64,000 nt of DNA from DT-110 sp030148525 (lineage in GTDB: Bacteria > Bacteroidota > Bacteroidia > Chitinophagales > Saprospiraceae): assembly GCA_965227445.1 (NCBI GenBank), contig OZ245751.1, forward strand, positions 1,736,001 through 1,800,000. The letters are read 5' to 3'. Every line of letters begins with the position of its first letter. Positions within the stretch are counted from its first letter, which is position 1. A model generated the notes under the pieces. That model searched no databases and was not told the origin of the DNA. It was given only the letters and a program-made list of their open reading frames with translations. Positions 55,467 through 64,000 of this stretch are shown here, in pieces. The translations under genes were made by a program, and so were the position numbers.

Positions 55467-55757
55467 TCAGGGCTTTACCCGGGCCTCTTTCAAGGCTCGA
55501 ATCAATAATTCTTTCTCCGCCACCAATTCTTTAAGCTGTTGGTTCTCCTTCTCGAGTGCCTTAATCTGACGTAGTTTCTTGGAGGTCATCCCATGCTGAA
55601 AGCCTTCCTCGCCCATCTCCTTAAGCTTCCTTTTCCAGGAGTAGTAGGTGGCCGGATAGACATCGTACTTGGCAAGCGTCTCAGTGACGCCTTTTGCGGA
55701 GGCTTCCTTAATGATCGCCAGCTTGTCTTGCAGGGTGAATTTACGTTTCTTAGCCAT
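55467..55757 (-). CDS. IS3-family transposase OrfA, copy B
   Basis: 96 residues, identical to the OrfA at 48210-48500. Start ATG at 55757. HTH and leucine-zipper-like tail as in copy A. Confidence 0.93.
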   Translation of the reverse strand: MAKKRKFTLQDKLAIIKEASAKGVTETLAKYDVYPATYYSWKRKLKEMGEEGFQHGMTSKKLRQIKALEKENQQLKELVAEKELLIRALKEARVKP

Positions 55758-55819
55758 AGTCAAAATTACAGTTTTTGAACTGTAATCCAATCCGACCTTT
55801 TAGGGGGCCAAAACAGATT

Positions 55820-55870
55820 GAAATGACTGTTCTTGAATGTAATCCAAACCGACCTTATGGGGGGCAAAAC
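55820..55870 (-). mobile_element. Solo end of a diverged IS3-type element
   Basis: About 50 bases (GTTTTGCCCCCCATAAGGTC then GGTTTGGATTACATTC) are recognisably the orfA-side end of an IS3-type element related to copies A and B, but diverged. No transposase is attached. It lies in the same relative place as the solo end at 43588, i.e. between one RHS unit and the linker of the next. Confidence 0.75.
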
Positions 55871-55899
55871 TCAGATGCTATTGGATATCCGAATGGAAC

Positions 55900-56424
55900 C
55901 TAGTCATAAGGCTTACCTGCTTGTGAAGAATAGCCCGCCATCATTCGTAGCAGAGGACTATAGAGTTCTTTTAATTCTTCCGGATTATTTCCATGCTGAC
56001 CAAAAGATTTGATGGCAAAATTTTGCGACTCTTCACTACAATAAACATGAAGCTCCAATTCTACTTGCCAAGGGCTATCGGCATTGTATATTCTATTTAC
56101 ATGTGACTTGCTAAGACTACGTATCAAGCTATCTACCTTTCTTAAATCAGCTTTGCTTATCGTAGACTGGACTCGAACAGAATCATTCTGAGTGAATGTA
56201 ATATTTCCGGTTTTTAAAGATATTGTTAGCTTTTCTAAAGGATAATATCCAATATCCACATAATCGGGTTTTCCTAATCTTGCCAACTTGACAGTTTTTA
56301 TCTCCCGGCATGGAAATAGTTTTGAGTGACTGTTCCCTTGTTGGGTTTGACTCTCTTGTCCACAGGAATGACAAAACAGCCAAAGCAACCAAATAACGAT
56401 TATCATCAATTTATTAGTTTCCAT
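55900..56424 (-). CDS. Candidate immunity lipoprotein for the intact RHS protein
   Basis: 174 residues. A hydrophobic N-terminus (LMIIVIWLLWLFCHSCGQES) has a probable lipidated Cys in CHSCGQ, followed by a soluble domain with no family I know. It overlaps the 3' end of the RHS gene by 11 bases, implying translational coupling. Export to the periplasm or outer membrane would let it guard against a toxin acting outside the cytosol, which fits the HEPLH tip of its partner. The role is inferred from position and architecture. Confidence 0.68.
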   Translation of the reverse strand: METNKLMIIVIWLLWLFCHSCGQESQTQQGNSHSKLFPCREIKTVKLARLGKPDYVDIGYYPLEKLTISLKTGNITFTQNDSVRVQSTISKADLRKVDSLIRSLSKSHVNRIYNADSPWQVELELHVYCSEESQNFAIKSFGQHGNNPEELKELYSPLLRMMAGYSSQAGKPYD

Positions 56425-59400
56425 TAGCCCATGCTTTTACTCTTGCTCGATAGGTGTCTGAAGCGATAGACATAACTTTGCGATATTTGGGGTTACGTAG
56501 TATCTCGCGATTCATACCACCATGGCCATCTGGCCCCCCTCCCCGTGAGGGGTAAACTTCGTGAAGCGGCTCATGTACTCCAAGTATGTTGATTGCATCT
56601 CCGGAATTTCCTAAATACCAAAACTGATTCGTCGTACCACTTTTAACTTTGCTTCTATATTGATCTAATGAAACTGATTTAAGCAACGCAGATATTCGAT
56701 GTTTTCCACCTGACCTGGTCGAGGTGGCAGCTGCACCTCCAGCATAATCCGTGTCATTATCTACAGATATTTTCCCCCCGGCCAAATCTGCAATCGAAAA
56801 TTCAATTAATCCTTCTGAATGAGCGGCATCAATAAGATTTGTAAAAACATTTTCGAGAATTGCCTTGTCTCCTGTATTGGAAGGATCAACACTATTGGCT
56901 ACAAAATTGTCCAAAGTCTGGGCAATACCAGCATTGACTAGCAGTTCAGTGATATCTGCATCTATCACTCCATCCCCACCCGTCTCGGAATCAGACCTAG
57001 CCCAAACTTCATATTCATCTTTGCTCATCATTAATATATCCCCTCTGAAACCTTCAGAATCGGTTCCCAAAAAGTTGCCGTTCTCATCGAAGATCGGACT
57101 GTCTAGCGCCCCATTGGGGTCTATCCTCAAGATTGGGTTGTTCTGCACGAAGTTGTACGGTGCCATCCAGGTTCTTTCTTCAGCTAAGGCATCCACCGCA
57201 TTCCACCTCCCCGTTACCGGATCCAACCACCGATTATGGTAGTCTAACCAGCCCAATCCAAGCTCTGTATTTCTCTCCTTCCCATTGTATGTATACTGAT
57301 AACTTCCCTCATTCCACTCCAAACCAAATGGATAGTAGTCATGTGTAGACAGCAGTTCGGTACTATCAATCTGCGTGTTTCCATCCAGGTCACTAAACCG
57401 CAGGCGGGTATTACCCAAGTGATCGGTGATGACGTACTCGTGCCGCCAGTTGCTTTCACTCGGAACGGCGCGGCCTTCCGGATGATAGATCGCTTGAATA
57501 TCGTCGTTTCGATATTCGATCCCTCCAATATAATCCGTTGAATTTACCGGAACAATGGTTGAATCGATTTTTGCCGTAAGGCGCAGGCCTGCCTGGGCAT
57601 GAAAGCCGGGCTTAAAGACGATGGAATCCTGTGCGATGAGCAGCGTTGAATCCAAAGAGGTCGGTTGACCATCGGTGGTTATGAATCGGGCCCGGTATTG
57701 GTTTTCCGTGAAGGGTCCGGTCAGGACAATGCTGTCGTTGAGGACCTCCTTACGTAATTTGTTTCCCGCTGCATCGTAGTGCCAAACAATGCGATTGGTA
57801 CTGCCGGGTTGAATGATGGTATCGGGTAGATTGAGGTGGTTGTAGGCGATGTCGAGGTTCTTGAAAGGATCGTGCGCTAGATTGCCGTTGGCATCATAGG
57901 TATAGGCAGCAAAAATGGGAGCGTCGTCTTCGTCGAAACCAGCGGCGGTACCACTATCAAAAATATTCTTGATTTGGTTGGTACCAGAATAGGGGATATA
58001 AGACAAGTCATCGATCATGTTGCCATCGGCATCGTACCGGTCCAGTGTGAGCAAGTTTCCTCTTGGATCGTAGGAATAGGCGGTTTTGTAGATGTTTCCG
58101 GTCATTTGCGCCGAAGTAAGCCGGTCGAGATAGTCATAATCGTAGCGATAAACTTGTTCGTTACCGGTGCCCGTCTGCCAGCTCAATGCGCCGATATTAC
58201 CATTGTATTGCGGGGTAAAGCCACTGATTGTGGTGCCGTCGGGCTGATCGTAATGGATCCCCAGCTTAAACCAGTCATTAGTTTCGGTCTGAACGTGGTT
58301 GATGCCCCGTAGGAAACCATTGGCCAGATAAGTATAGTCTAGACTTTGCAGAGAAGTAAAAGTGCTGTTTCCCAGGTTCTTCTCTTTGAGTTGGTCTTTT
58401 ACGGTATAAGCTTGTTTGGAAATATGCGTTCGCTGTCCGCCAATATTCAGGTAATGATCGATTTGACGACCGGATTGGTCCCACGTCATTTCGTTGGTAA
58501 TCGAAAGGGTTGGATGATTGGGGTATTTGTGGTCTCGGCTGGATGAAACAAGGTTATCAGCGTAATCGTAGTCATAAGTAATGCGATCAGCACTGTTGTC
58601 ATTTAGTAGCCCGATGTGATTAGTTCGGGTTTCCGCTATACGTCCATAGAGATCATATTCAGTTCGTGAATCTAAGAAATCGTCGAAACCGAGGATGCGG
58701 GTTCGCTCCCGACTTACCTTTCCCAAAAAAATTGGATCTGACACACTAATCCCATCTCCATCATACCAGGTCCGGGAAAGGCTATCACGGTAGGTGTAAT
58801 TTGTAGCTCCAAGTATTTGACCCGAAACATCGATAAATCCGGTACTCGTTTCCCGACCGTACGCATCGTATTGGAGGTGCAGCCAATCTCCCTGCTGCCG
58901 CATATTGGCATCCCGCATGCCTGTATTTAAGTCCCGCTCGTCATAGACATAATCGATCCACTCCTGATCGGGTACTTTTTTAGCAGTCACATTATCTCTG
59001 CCATCGTATCGGTATGTAAAAATGAGGTTGTCAAAATCATTATCCGTGGTTGTTCCGGGCGGATAGATGGTATCAATACGATCCTTTACATCGTAGGTGT
59101 AGTCGGTATGCAGAAGCTCGCCTGGCAGGGTGCCTTCCTTTTGTGTACGTAGCAGTCGCCCGCGTTTATCGTGAAAGCGGATCACGGAATGGCCATTGGC
59201 ATCCCTCAGGGTGTCAGTGCGCACCGTATAGGCCGGGTATGCCACCCCGCCGATCGTATCTGCAATTGACAGGTGGCCATAGCCGTACTGCATCGGATAC
59301 CACTCAGGAGCCGTGGTACTGCTCTTGCGGTTAAGGGGTGAAGGCTCATACGCAGTCAGGGAAAAAGGCGTACCCGAGGGAATAGCTACGCGCTCTCCGG

Positions 59401-62400
59401 TGGTCGCAGTGGATTCAAATGGCTCGTACTCCCGCACAGGACGACCGTATTCGTCGTATTTGATAGCATGTACGACATCTTTGCGATCGGGGGAATATTT
59501 CTGCTTTACCGTCTGTACTGCCCGGCCCAGTCCGTCCAGGTACTGAAAGGTGGTATCTCCTCCATAACTGCTTCCCGACACCGGCGTCAGCGTCAGGGTC
59601 GTGCGTAGGTAATTGTTGGTATCCAGTGGCTCCCGAAAATGGTACTCGTAGGTCTGGATCATATTGCTATCACGGGCACTGGAGAAAATAAGGCGACAAA
59701 GATCGTCATACGAAAAGTAGGTGACCTGTCCGTCGATCGCGGTACTGCTGCGCAATAGCCTGGTGTCAGGATGGTAGTCGTATTGCCATTGAAAGACCTG
59801 GTACGTTCGATTTTGAATTTGCTTATTGATCGGATCCCAGGTGTAGAACTCCGGGTAATCCCAGCCGCGCAACTGGACTTCGGCCGGTTTGCCGGTGGCT
59901 GTATCTCTGGCTTTGACGGTTGCCTGGGTGTGCCAGGTAGGGATAGTACCAATACCTAGACTGTCCCACGTTTTTTCTAATGACTCGTAGGTATACGGAT
60001 AAGGCGGAGTTCCAGCGTATGTTGAACTGGTATCGCCTGAATTATCAAAGAAGCGGTAATTGGTCCTGGAGCCCCGAATCAGCGTATCGTTGGCAGTTTC
60101 TGTAGTCGCTAATACCTGGTGGATCATATTGCGGGAGATCATGGTATCTACGATGGCCTCCATGGTGGTACCGGGATTCGGGGTGGTATCTAAAGGATAG
60201 GTAAAATGCTTACGGTAATTTATGCCATCGCTGTTTTGCATAAACTCCTCAACCGGTCGATTGTGCAGCGTATTATAGGAAAACACGGTATTCGTCTCCA
60301 CCCCGTCCATCATCCGCTTTTGATTGGTGACCAGGTAACGTCCTGAACGATTTTGGTAAAAAGTCCAATCCGCCTTTCTGTCTGATCCTCCCAGACCGTC
60401 AGGGTACAAAATGACTTGTGTCTTTATGAGCCGATAGCCTGGAGTAGACGGATAATTTTGATAGGCTAAACCTGCATTCAGGCTTACATTTCTTGCTATC
60501 TCTATCCCATTTTGGCTAAAAGTGCGAACAGAGTCTTGCTTGCCATTTTTCACCATAGCTGGCACGGGAGCTGGGGGAAAATCAGGTGAAGGATTACTTT
60601 CCAGCTTAAACGTATGTTCGGTATATCCATTGTTACTGGTTTGCTCGGTTACTTTTTCGTAGCCAATCACCAATCCATTGAAATTACCTAAGGGTACCAG
60701 AGAAGAGGCGTTAAAATGTACAAACCATTCGGATGTACCCGTAGAATTGACGGAATAGAGTGGTTCTTGATAAAGCACTCCGCTCGATTTGCCGTCTTTT
60801 TGGTATTGATACGACCGTACGATGTTTAGGGAGTCATTCAAGCTACCCGAAGGAGAAGTGGTAATGCGGCGCACTCGTAATCCACCTACTGTTCGCGTAT
60901 ACGCTACTTCTTCGGGGTATTCGGAGTACAGGTGAAACACTCCTTTTGCATTGACTGTGTTTAACACGAACGTATAGGTCACGCCAACCTGAATGGAATC
61001 AAAGATCTCCAGTACATCCAAGGTCGTGTCAATGGAATGATTCGCCAAAGGAGTGGGAAATGAAAAGGAATTATAGCCGAAAGATCCTAAGGTGTCGCCG
61101 GTGCTTTGTTCCAGGAGAATAGCCGTAACACTGTGATCCAGAGCCGGGTCATCAATGCATGTCTCCTCCGATGGAAAAGAATCCTGATACAGTAACAATT
61201 CCAGTGTAAAGCGTGCATTGTCAATTTCTTCATCCAATTGAAAAACAAACGTTTCGCTTTCTTCTGGTGTGCCACAACAAGTGGTATCCGGGACATCGCA
61301 ATTTGTAAGCTGAATAAAATTCTCCGTACCCGATTTAGTGTCGATCATGTCGTGGGGACTATATTCGAAGAAAGTCGCTCCACCGGTTGGATAGCTGATT
61401 TTTTCCAAGGTACCGTATTTCATCTTGGTCGTATCGGGCTCCCGGTCACTGGATCCGTAGGTGAAATACTGCATTTCGCCTCCAAACGGGAAAGCTGCCG
61501 GGGATGGGGGTACATTGACTTTGTTATTCTGATTGCTGGACTTTCCATTATAATACCCCCAATGGTCAATGGCTTTACTGAGAGAAAAAGGGAAAAAGGA
61601 ACTTTGATCCGAATTGGTCGGTCCGATATAGGAAAACCGGTGGGGCGGTATTGTGATGGATTGGTCACAACTGGTTTGTTGGATCGAGTCCAACTTTAAC
61701 CGGTAGTACTCAGAAGAGGTACCGGAGAGGTCTTTAAAATAGGATGTGTAAAAGGACCAGGATTTGCAGTAATCACCTGTTTGGTGCTCAATCTTATCGA
61801 GTGCTTTGACATTTTTTACATCGGTTTCAAATTGGTTTGTTAAATGAAAAGGATCTAAATCTTGTCGATTATTGGATTGGATAATAAACGATATGGTATC
61901 AACCGGAGTAGAAATTTTACTTAGTCGCCTTCCCCAGACATTCATGATGTTGTAGCGCGTATTGGGAGCAGAAGCAGCAAAGCCGTCGTTACAGTTCTCA
62001 AACTTATCAACGACACCACCATTTGAGGAAATATAGCTTTGCGTAAACCAGCAACTCTTCAATATTTTGTGACTGTAAACGAACTCTTCATAATCGAGCG
62101 TAATACGGTCTTTTCCATCTGCCGAGATGACTTCGACTAGTTTCCAGCTCGTCATGACGTCTTGAATAAGGGGCTGACTGCCGGAAAAAGAAACCGTTTC
62201 ACTCTCAAAATTAGTTCGCTCAATACCATCGTTATCCGATGCTCCGAGGCGGTTCCCAAATACATACTGGACGCCCATTGGAGTGGTAAGAATAAAGCGC
62301 ACAAAACGATTGTTCTGGTTTGTGTAGGTAATGCGTACATCTTCCCGACTCGCAAATCGGATCTCACCTGATTCATCGAAGAAAAACTTTCCCGTATATC

Positions 62401-62848
62401 CCGCCACATTAAAGGAGAACAGATCAGCCTCTCCATCCATATCTCCTTCCGCTACTGCGGTTATATCAGAGTTTGTATCGGTAGGGTGATTGGGTTGGAC
62501 CAGGTAACCTACCTCATCGGGTATGCCCAGGACCGTTCGCGAAATCATGCCACCTGCCGAAAGGCTCCATCCAGCTCCAACCCAACTGGCAGGTTGTCCT
62601 ACGGAAAGTCCGGAAGCATGATAACTTACGGAGATGGGTAAAGACAAACTTCCGTCTTGTGCTGTGGTAAGTGGAATGGCGATATTCGGAACCCCGGTAA
62701 AATGACTGACGGGGATATCTCCGTATTTTCCAAGTGATGCGGCATTTGGGGCAGGCATAGCCACGTCATCGATATAACTGTTCTTGGGTTGGGCGTGTAA
62801 GAAGAAAGGAACACACCATAGCAGGCATGCCAGTATTCCAGATCTCAT
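56414..62848 (-). CDS. Intact RHS-repeat toxin-like protein with metallopeptidase-like tip
   Basis: 2144 residues from the ATG at 62848, which gives a signal peptide (LLWCVPFFLHAQ). N-terminal SpvB-like start (PNAASLGKYGDIPVSHFTG, about 30-50), a long beta-rich region, YD repeats (about 1000-1780, e.g. YDYLDRLTSAQMTGN), the RHS core (YVITDHLGNTRLRF, YTYNGKERNTELG) ending NNPILRIDPNG, then a roughly 240-residue tip. The tip carries HEPLHE at 2092-2097 (an HExxH zinc motif) and GHGGMN. The RHS shell would enclose the tip until delivery. There is no T9SS tail, so the export route is open. It starts 21 bases after the M43-type gene and is coupled to an immunity candidate. It is the only full-length RHS gene here and the likely recipient of tips from the fragments at 43642-53904. 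Confidence 0.9.
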   Translation of the reverse strand: MRSGILACLLWCVPFFLHAQPKNSYIDDVAMPAPNAASLGKYGDIPVSHFTGVPNIAIPLTTAQDGSLSLPISVSYHASGLSVGQPASWVGAGWSLSAGGMISRTVLGIPDEVGYLVQPNHPTDTNSDITAVAEGDMDGEADLFSFNVAGYTGKFFFDESGEIRFASREDVRITYTNQNNRFVRFILTTPMGVQYVFGNRLGASDNDGIERTNFESETVSFSGSQPLIQDVMTSWKLVEVISADGKDRITLDYEEFVYSHKILKSCWFTQSYISSNGGVVDKFENCNDGFAASAPNTRYNIMNVWGRRLSKISTPVDTISFIIQSNNRQDLDPFHLTNQFETDVKNVKALDKIEHQTGDYCKSWSFYTSYFKDLSGTSSEYYRLKLDSIQQTSCDQSITIPPHRFSYIGPTNSDQSSFFPFSLSKAIDHWGYYNGKSSNQNNKVNVPPSPAAFPFGGEMQYFTYGSSDREPDTTKMKYGTLEKISYPTGGATFFEYSPHDMIDTKSGTENFIQLTNCDVPDTTCCGTPEESETFVFQLDEEIDNARFTLELLLYQDSFPSEETCIDDPALDHSVTAILLEQSTGDTLGSFGYNSFSFPTPLANHSIDTTLDVLEIFDSIQVGVTYTFVLNTVNAKGVFHLYSEYPEEVAYTRTVGGLRVRRITTSPSGSLNDSLNIVRSYQYQKDGKSSGVLYQEPLYSVNSTGTSEWFVHFNASSLVPLGNFNGLVIGYEKVTEQTSNNGYTEHTFKLESNPSPDFPPAPVPAMVKNGKQDSVRTFSQNGIEIARNVSLNAGLAYQNYPSTPGYRLIKTQVILYPDGLGGSDRKADWTFYQNRSGRYLVTNQKRMMDGVETNTVFSYNTLHNRPVEEFMQNSDGINYRKHFTYPLDTTPNPGTTMEAIVDTMISRNMIHQVLATTETANDTLIRGSRTNYRFFDNSGDTSSTYAGTPPYPYTYESLEKTWDSLGIGTIPTWHTQATVKARDTATGKPAEVQLRGWDYPEFYTWDPINKQIQNRTYQVFQWQYDYHPDTRLLRSSTAIDGQVTYFSYDDLCRLIFSSARDSNMIQTYEYHFREPLDTNNYLRTTLTLTPVSGSSYGGDTTFQYLDGLGRAVQTVKQKYSPDRKDVVHAIKYDEYGRPVREYEPFESTATTGERVAIPSGTPFSLTAYEPSPLNRKSSTTAPEWYPMQYGYGHLSIADTIGGVAYPAYTVRTDTLRDANGHSVIRFHDKRGRLLRTQKEGTLPGELLHTDYTYDVKDRIDTIYPPGTTTDNDFDNLIFTYRYDGRDNVTAKKVPDQEWIDYVYDERDLNTGMRDANMRQQGDWLHLQYDAYGRETSTGFIDVSGQILGATNYTYRDSLSRTWYDGDGISVSDPIFLGKVSRERTRILGFDDFLDSRTEYDLYGRIAETRTNHIGLLNDNSADRITYDYDYADNLVSSSRDHKYPNHPTLSITNEMTWDQSGRQIDHYLNIGGQRTHISKQAYTVKDQLKEKNLGNSTFTSLQSLDYTYLANGFLRGINHVQTETNDWFKLGIHYDQPDGTTISGFTPQYNGNIGALSWQTGTGNEQVYRYDYDYLDRLTSAQMTGNIYKTAYSYDPRGNLLTLDRYDADGNMIDDLSYIPYSGTNQIKNIFDSGTAAGFDEDDAPIFAAYTYDANGNLAHDPFKNLDIAYNHLNLPDTIIQPGSTNRIVWHYDAAGNKLRKEVLNDSIVLTGPFTENQYRARFITTDGQPTSLDSTLLIAQDSIVFKPGFHAQAGLRLTAKIDSTIVPVNSTDYIGGIEYRNDDIQAIYHPEGRAVPSESNWRHEYVITDHLGNTRLRFSDLDGNTQIDSTELLSTHDYYPFGLEWNEGSYQYTYNGKERNTELGLGWLDYHNRWLDPVTGRWNAVDALAEERTWMAPYNFVQNNPILRIDPNGALDSPIFDENGNFLGTDSEGFRGDILMMSKDEYEVWARSDSETGGDGVIDADITELLVNAGIAQTLDNFVANSVDPSNTGDKAILENVFTNLIDAAHSEGLIEFSIADLAGGKISVDNDTDYAGGAAATSTRSGGKHRISALLKSVSLDQYRSKVKSGTTNQFWYLGNSGDAINILGVHEPLHEVYPSRGGGPDGHGGMNREILRNPKYRKVMSIASDTYRARVKAWANGN

Positions 62849-62868
62849 GGATTGGGTGTTTAGGTGGT

Positions 62869-64000
62869 TTAGTCGATTAAAACAAACTCCGTGCTGTAGG
62901 TCGTTTTGCCGCTGCGGATATACAGGTAATACAAGCCACGTGGCCAGTTTCTGGTCGGAATAGATTCGGTGGCAGACATAGCATCTGCAGAGCGGGTCCA
63001 ATGGATGAGTTGATTGCCCAGACTATTGTAGACGAGGATCTCTACCTTTTCTTTGCGAATACTTTCTGATACTCGTAGCTGAATAACATCCTTGGCGGGG
63101 TTAGGAAAGAGTTCCACTTCAAAAGATGGATCTTGCTCACTGGAAAAAGCCAGATCGCTTCTTAAGGGAGTGGAACATTGAAGAGGTGTTTCCCCGAGGT
63201 ATTTTCGGCTCTCCGAATGAGCCAGCAATACCTGCATACGCTTTTTCTGGCCATCGGTAAACATATACAATTGATGATCACGGGAGTTATCCATGAAATT
63301 CATCGTCATCTCGACCGGATTACCCGGACACAAGCTTACGTGACGATAAGGAGAGGCCTTGTAATTGGGTCCACTGTGAATGGGCGTATCAGCGACTCCA
63401 TCGTCCCCGCAATATTGGTATTCGTCCCATAGTTCGTGAAGTCCCAGGTAGCTGCCTACCAGATGAGTCAATGTTCGACCTTGGTGGTAAGGCCAATTTT
63501 CTTGGTTGGTACCAAAAAAATCAAAATCGATAACGATTCCGTCGGTAGCCACCGGCCCGCCCGGCATTTGGGCAAAACCGGCTTTATTATCTTTCAGATC
63601 GACTACCCAAACATTTAAATACCTGGTAGGATCCCAGGGCGAAGCCCCTCCCGTGCGGTCATTTTTCATGTTGTTACCAATAGACCACTGAAGGGTATCG
63701 GTTTGATGGATAAGGACGGTTGGTTGATCTAGCGATCTACTCTCGGGAGAACGAGCCGGGAAACAGAAAGTCAATTCCGCATTCCGCGATCGCTGAGCGA
63801 AGCCCTCCAGAGTATCAGCCCGATGTTTAATTTCCTGTTCTTTGGCAAAATCCTGATTGAGGACAGCCATTTGCTGTACGAAGACATCGCGACTTAAGGC
63901 CGGGCTCTTTGGTCCCGTAAGCACGTGAAAGACAACAGGGATGGAAAATGGTCGGTAGGAAAAACTTGCCTTTTCTTGATCGATGAGTCGGTCTCTATCT
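62869..64000 (-). CDS. M43-type metalloprotease homologue with decayed zinc motif and T9SS tail (5' end missing)
   Basis: The frame is open to the window edge; upstream codons read FSIPVVFHVL, a typical M43 (cytophagalysin/pappalysin) opening, so the start lies outside. The family's HExxHxxGxxH site appears as HLVGSYLGLHE: the Glu is Leu, the second His is Ser and the third His position is Glu. The downstream Cys and Met-turn region is kept (LCPGNPVEMTMNFMDNSRDH). The C-terminus is a T9SS type A domain (VELFPNPAKDVIQLRV to TEFVLID). It is thus a secreted, probably inactive protease relative. It lies directly upstream of, and likely co-transcribed with, the RHS gene. Confidence 0.85.
   Translation of the reverse strand, partial: DRDRLIDQEKASFSYRPFSIPVVFHVLTGPKSPALSRDVFVQQMAVLNQDFAKEQEIKHRADTLEGFAQRSRNAELTFCFPARSPESRSLDQPTVLIHQTDTLQWSIGNNMKNDRTGGASPWDPTRYLNVWVVDLKDNKAGFAQMPGGPVATDGIVIDFDFFGTNQENWPYHQGRTLTHLVGSYLGLHELWDEYQYCGDDGVADTPIHSGPNYKASPYRHVSLCPGNPVEMTMNFMDNSRDHQLYMFTDGQKKRMQVLLAHSESRKYLGETPLQCSTPLRSDLAFSSEQDPSFEVELFPNPAKDVIQLRVSESIRKEKVEILVYNSLGNQLIHWTRSADAMSATESIPTRNWPRGLYYLYIRSGKTTYSTEFVLID

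Larger units (their letters stand above)
54241..55815 (-). mobile_element. IS3-family insertion sequence, copy B (1575 bases)
   Basis: Same ends, length and genes as copy A, in the opposite orientation. Flanked by a 4-base duplication GATT (54237-54240 and 55816-55819). It inserted into a pre-existing solo IS end region: closing the gap rejoins GCATGATT to GAAATGAC. Confidence 0.95.

Noticed and set aside
48152..55815. A composite transposon bounded by the two IS3 copies
   Set aside because: Each copy has its own target duplication (AGAAC and GATT), so they inserted separately.

Overview
The window looks like a chromosomal segment of a Bacteroidota bacterium of the Saprospiria/Lewinella type. 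This is inferred from C-terminal type IX secretion (T9SS) sorting domains, an RHS toxin family with a signal peptide, a Reg_prop hybrid-style sensor kinase, a fused CcoNO cbb3 oxidase operon, a NagB/PIG-L fusion, and A/T-rich gene starts without strong Shine-Dalgarno sites. No rRNA, tRNA or CRISPR array was seen.

Layout. 1-9245: the end of an S74-chaperone protein, a lipoprotein acetolactate decarboxylase, a tricorn-like protease, an SDR oxidoreductase, a subtilisin and a glycerophosphodiesterase lipoprotein. 9246-24068: RecQ, a 2.6-thousand-residue calcium-repeat surface protein with a T9SS tail, and a sensor kinase/NarL-type regulator pair whose intergenic gap is occupied by nested miniature mobile elements. 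24230-26110: a FabH-like synthase, a small coiled-coil protein and a second set of the same miniature elements. 26114-35170: a complete cbb3 oxidase operon with maturation genes, transcribed leftward as ccoI, ccoS, ccoNO, ccoQ, ccoP, ccoG, ccoH-like and a SafE-type membrane protein. 35516-43411: an amino-sugar locus (DUF5009 acyltransferase, Na+/solute symporter, NagB-PIG-L, ROK kinase) with a divergent LacI regulator.

43457-64000 is the accessory region. An intact 2144-residue RHS protein with an HEPLH metallopeptidase-like tip and an overlapping lipoprotein immunity candidate lies beside three headless RHS fragments. Two of these keep different tips plus their own small immunity candidates. 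The fragments are separated by IS3-type elements, solo IS ends and a conserved hairpin linker. This reads as a store of alternative toxin tips (orphan rhs-CT/immunity modules) that could recombine with the intact gene through shared core sequence. Just upstream is an M43-type metalloprotease homologue whose zinc-binding motif has decayed.

Two further layers lie between genes: nine arrays of a heptanucleotide repeat family with the pattern GGTNNNN (sometimes GGC), and several two-hairpin repeats. The best candidates for undescribed biology are the RHS cassette linker, the nested miniature elements (one with an internally inverted loop), and the heptad arrays.
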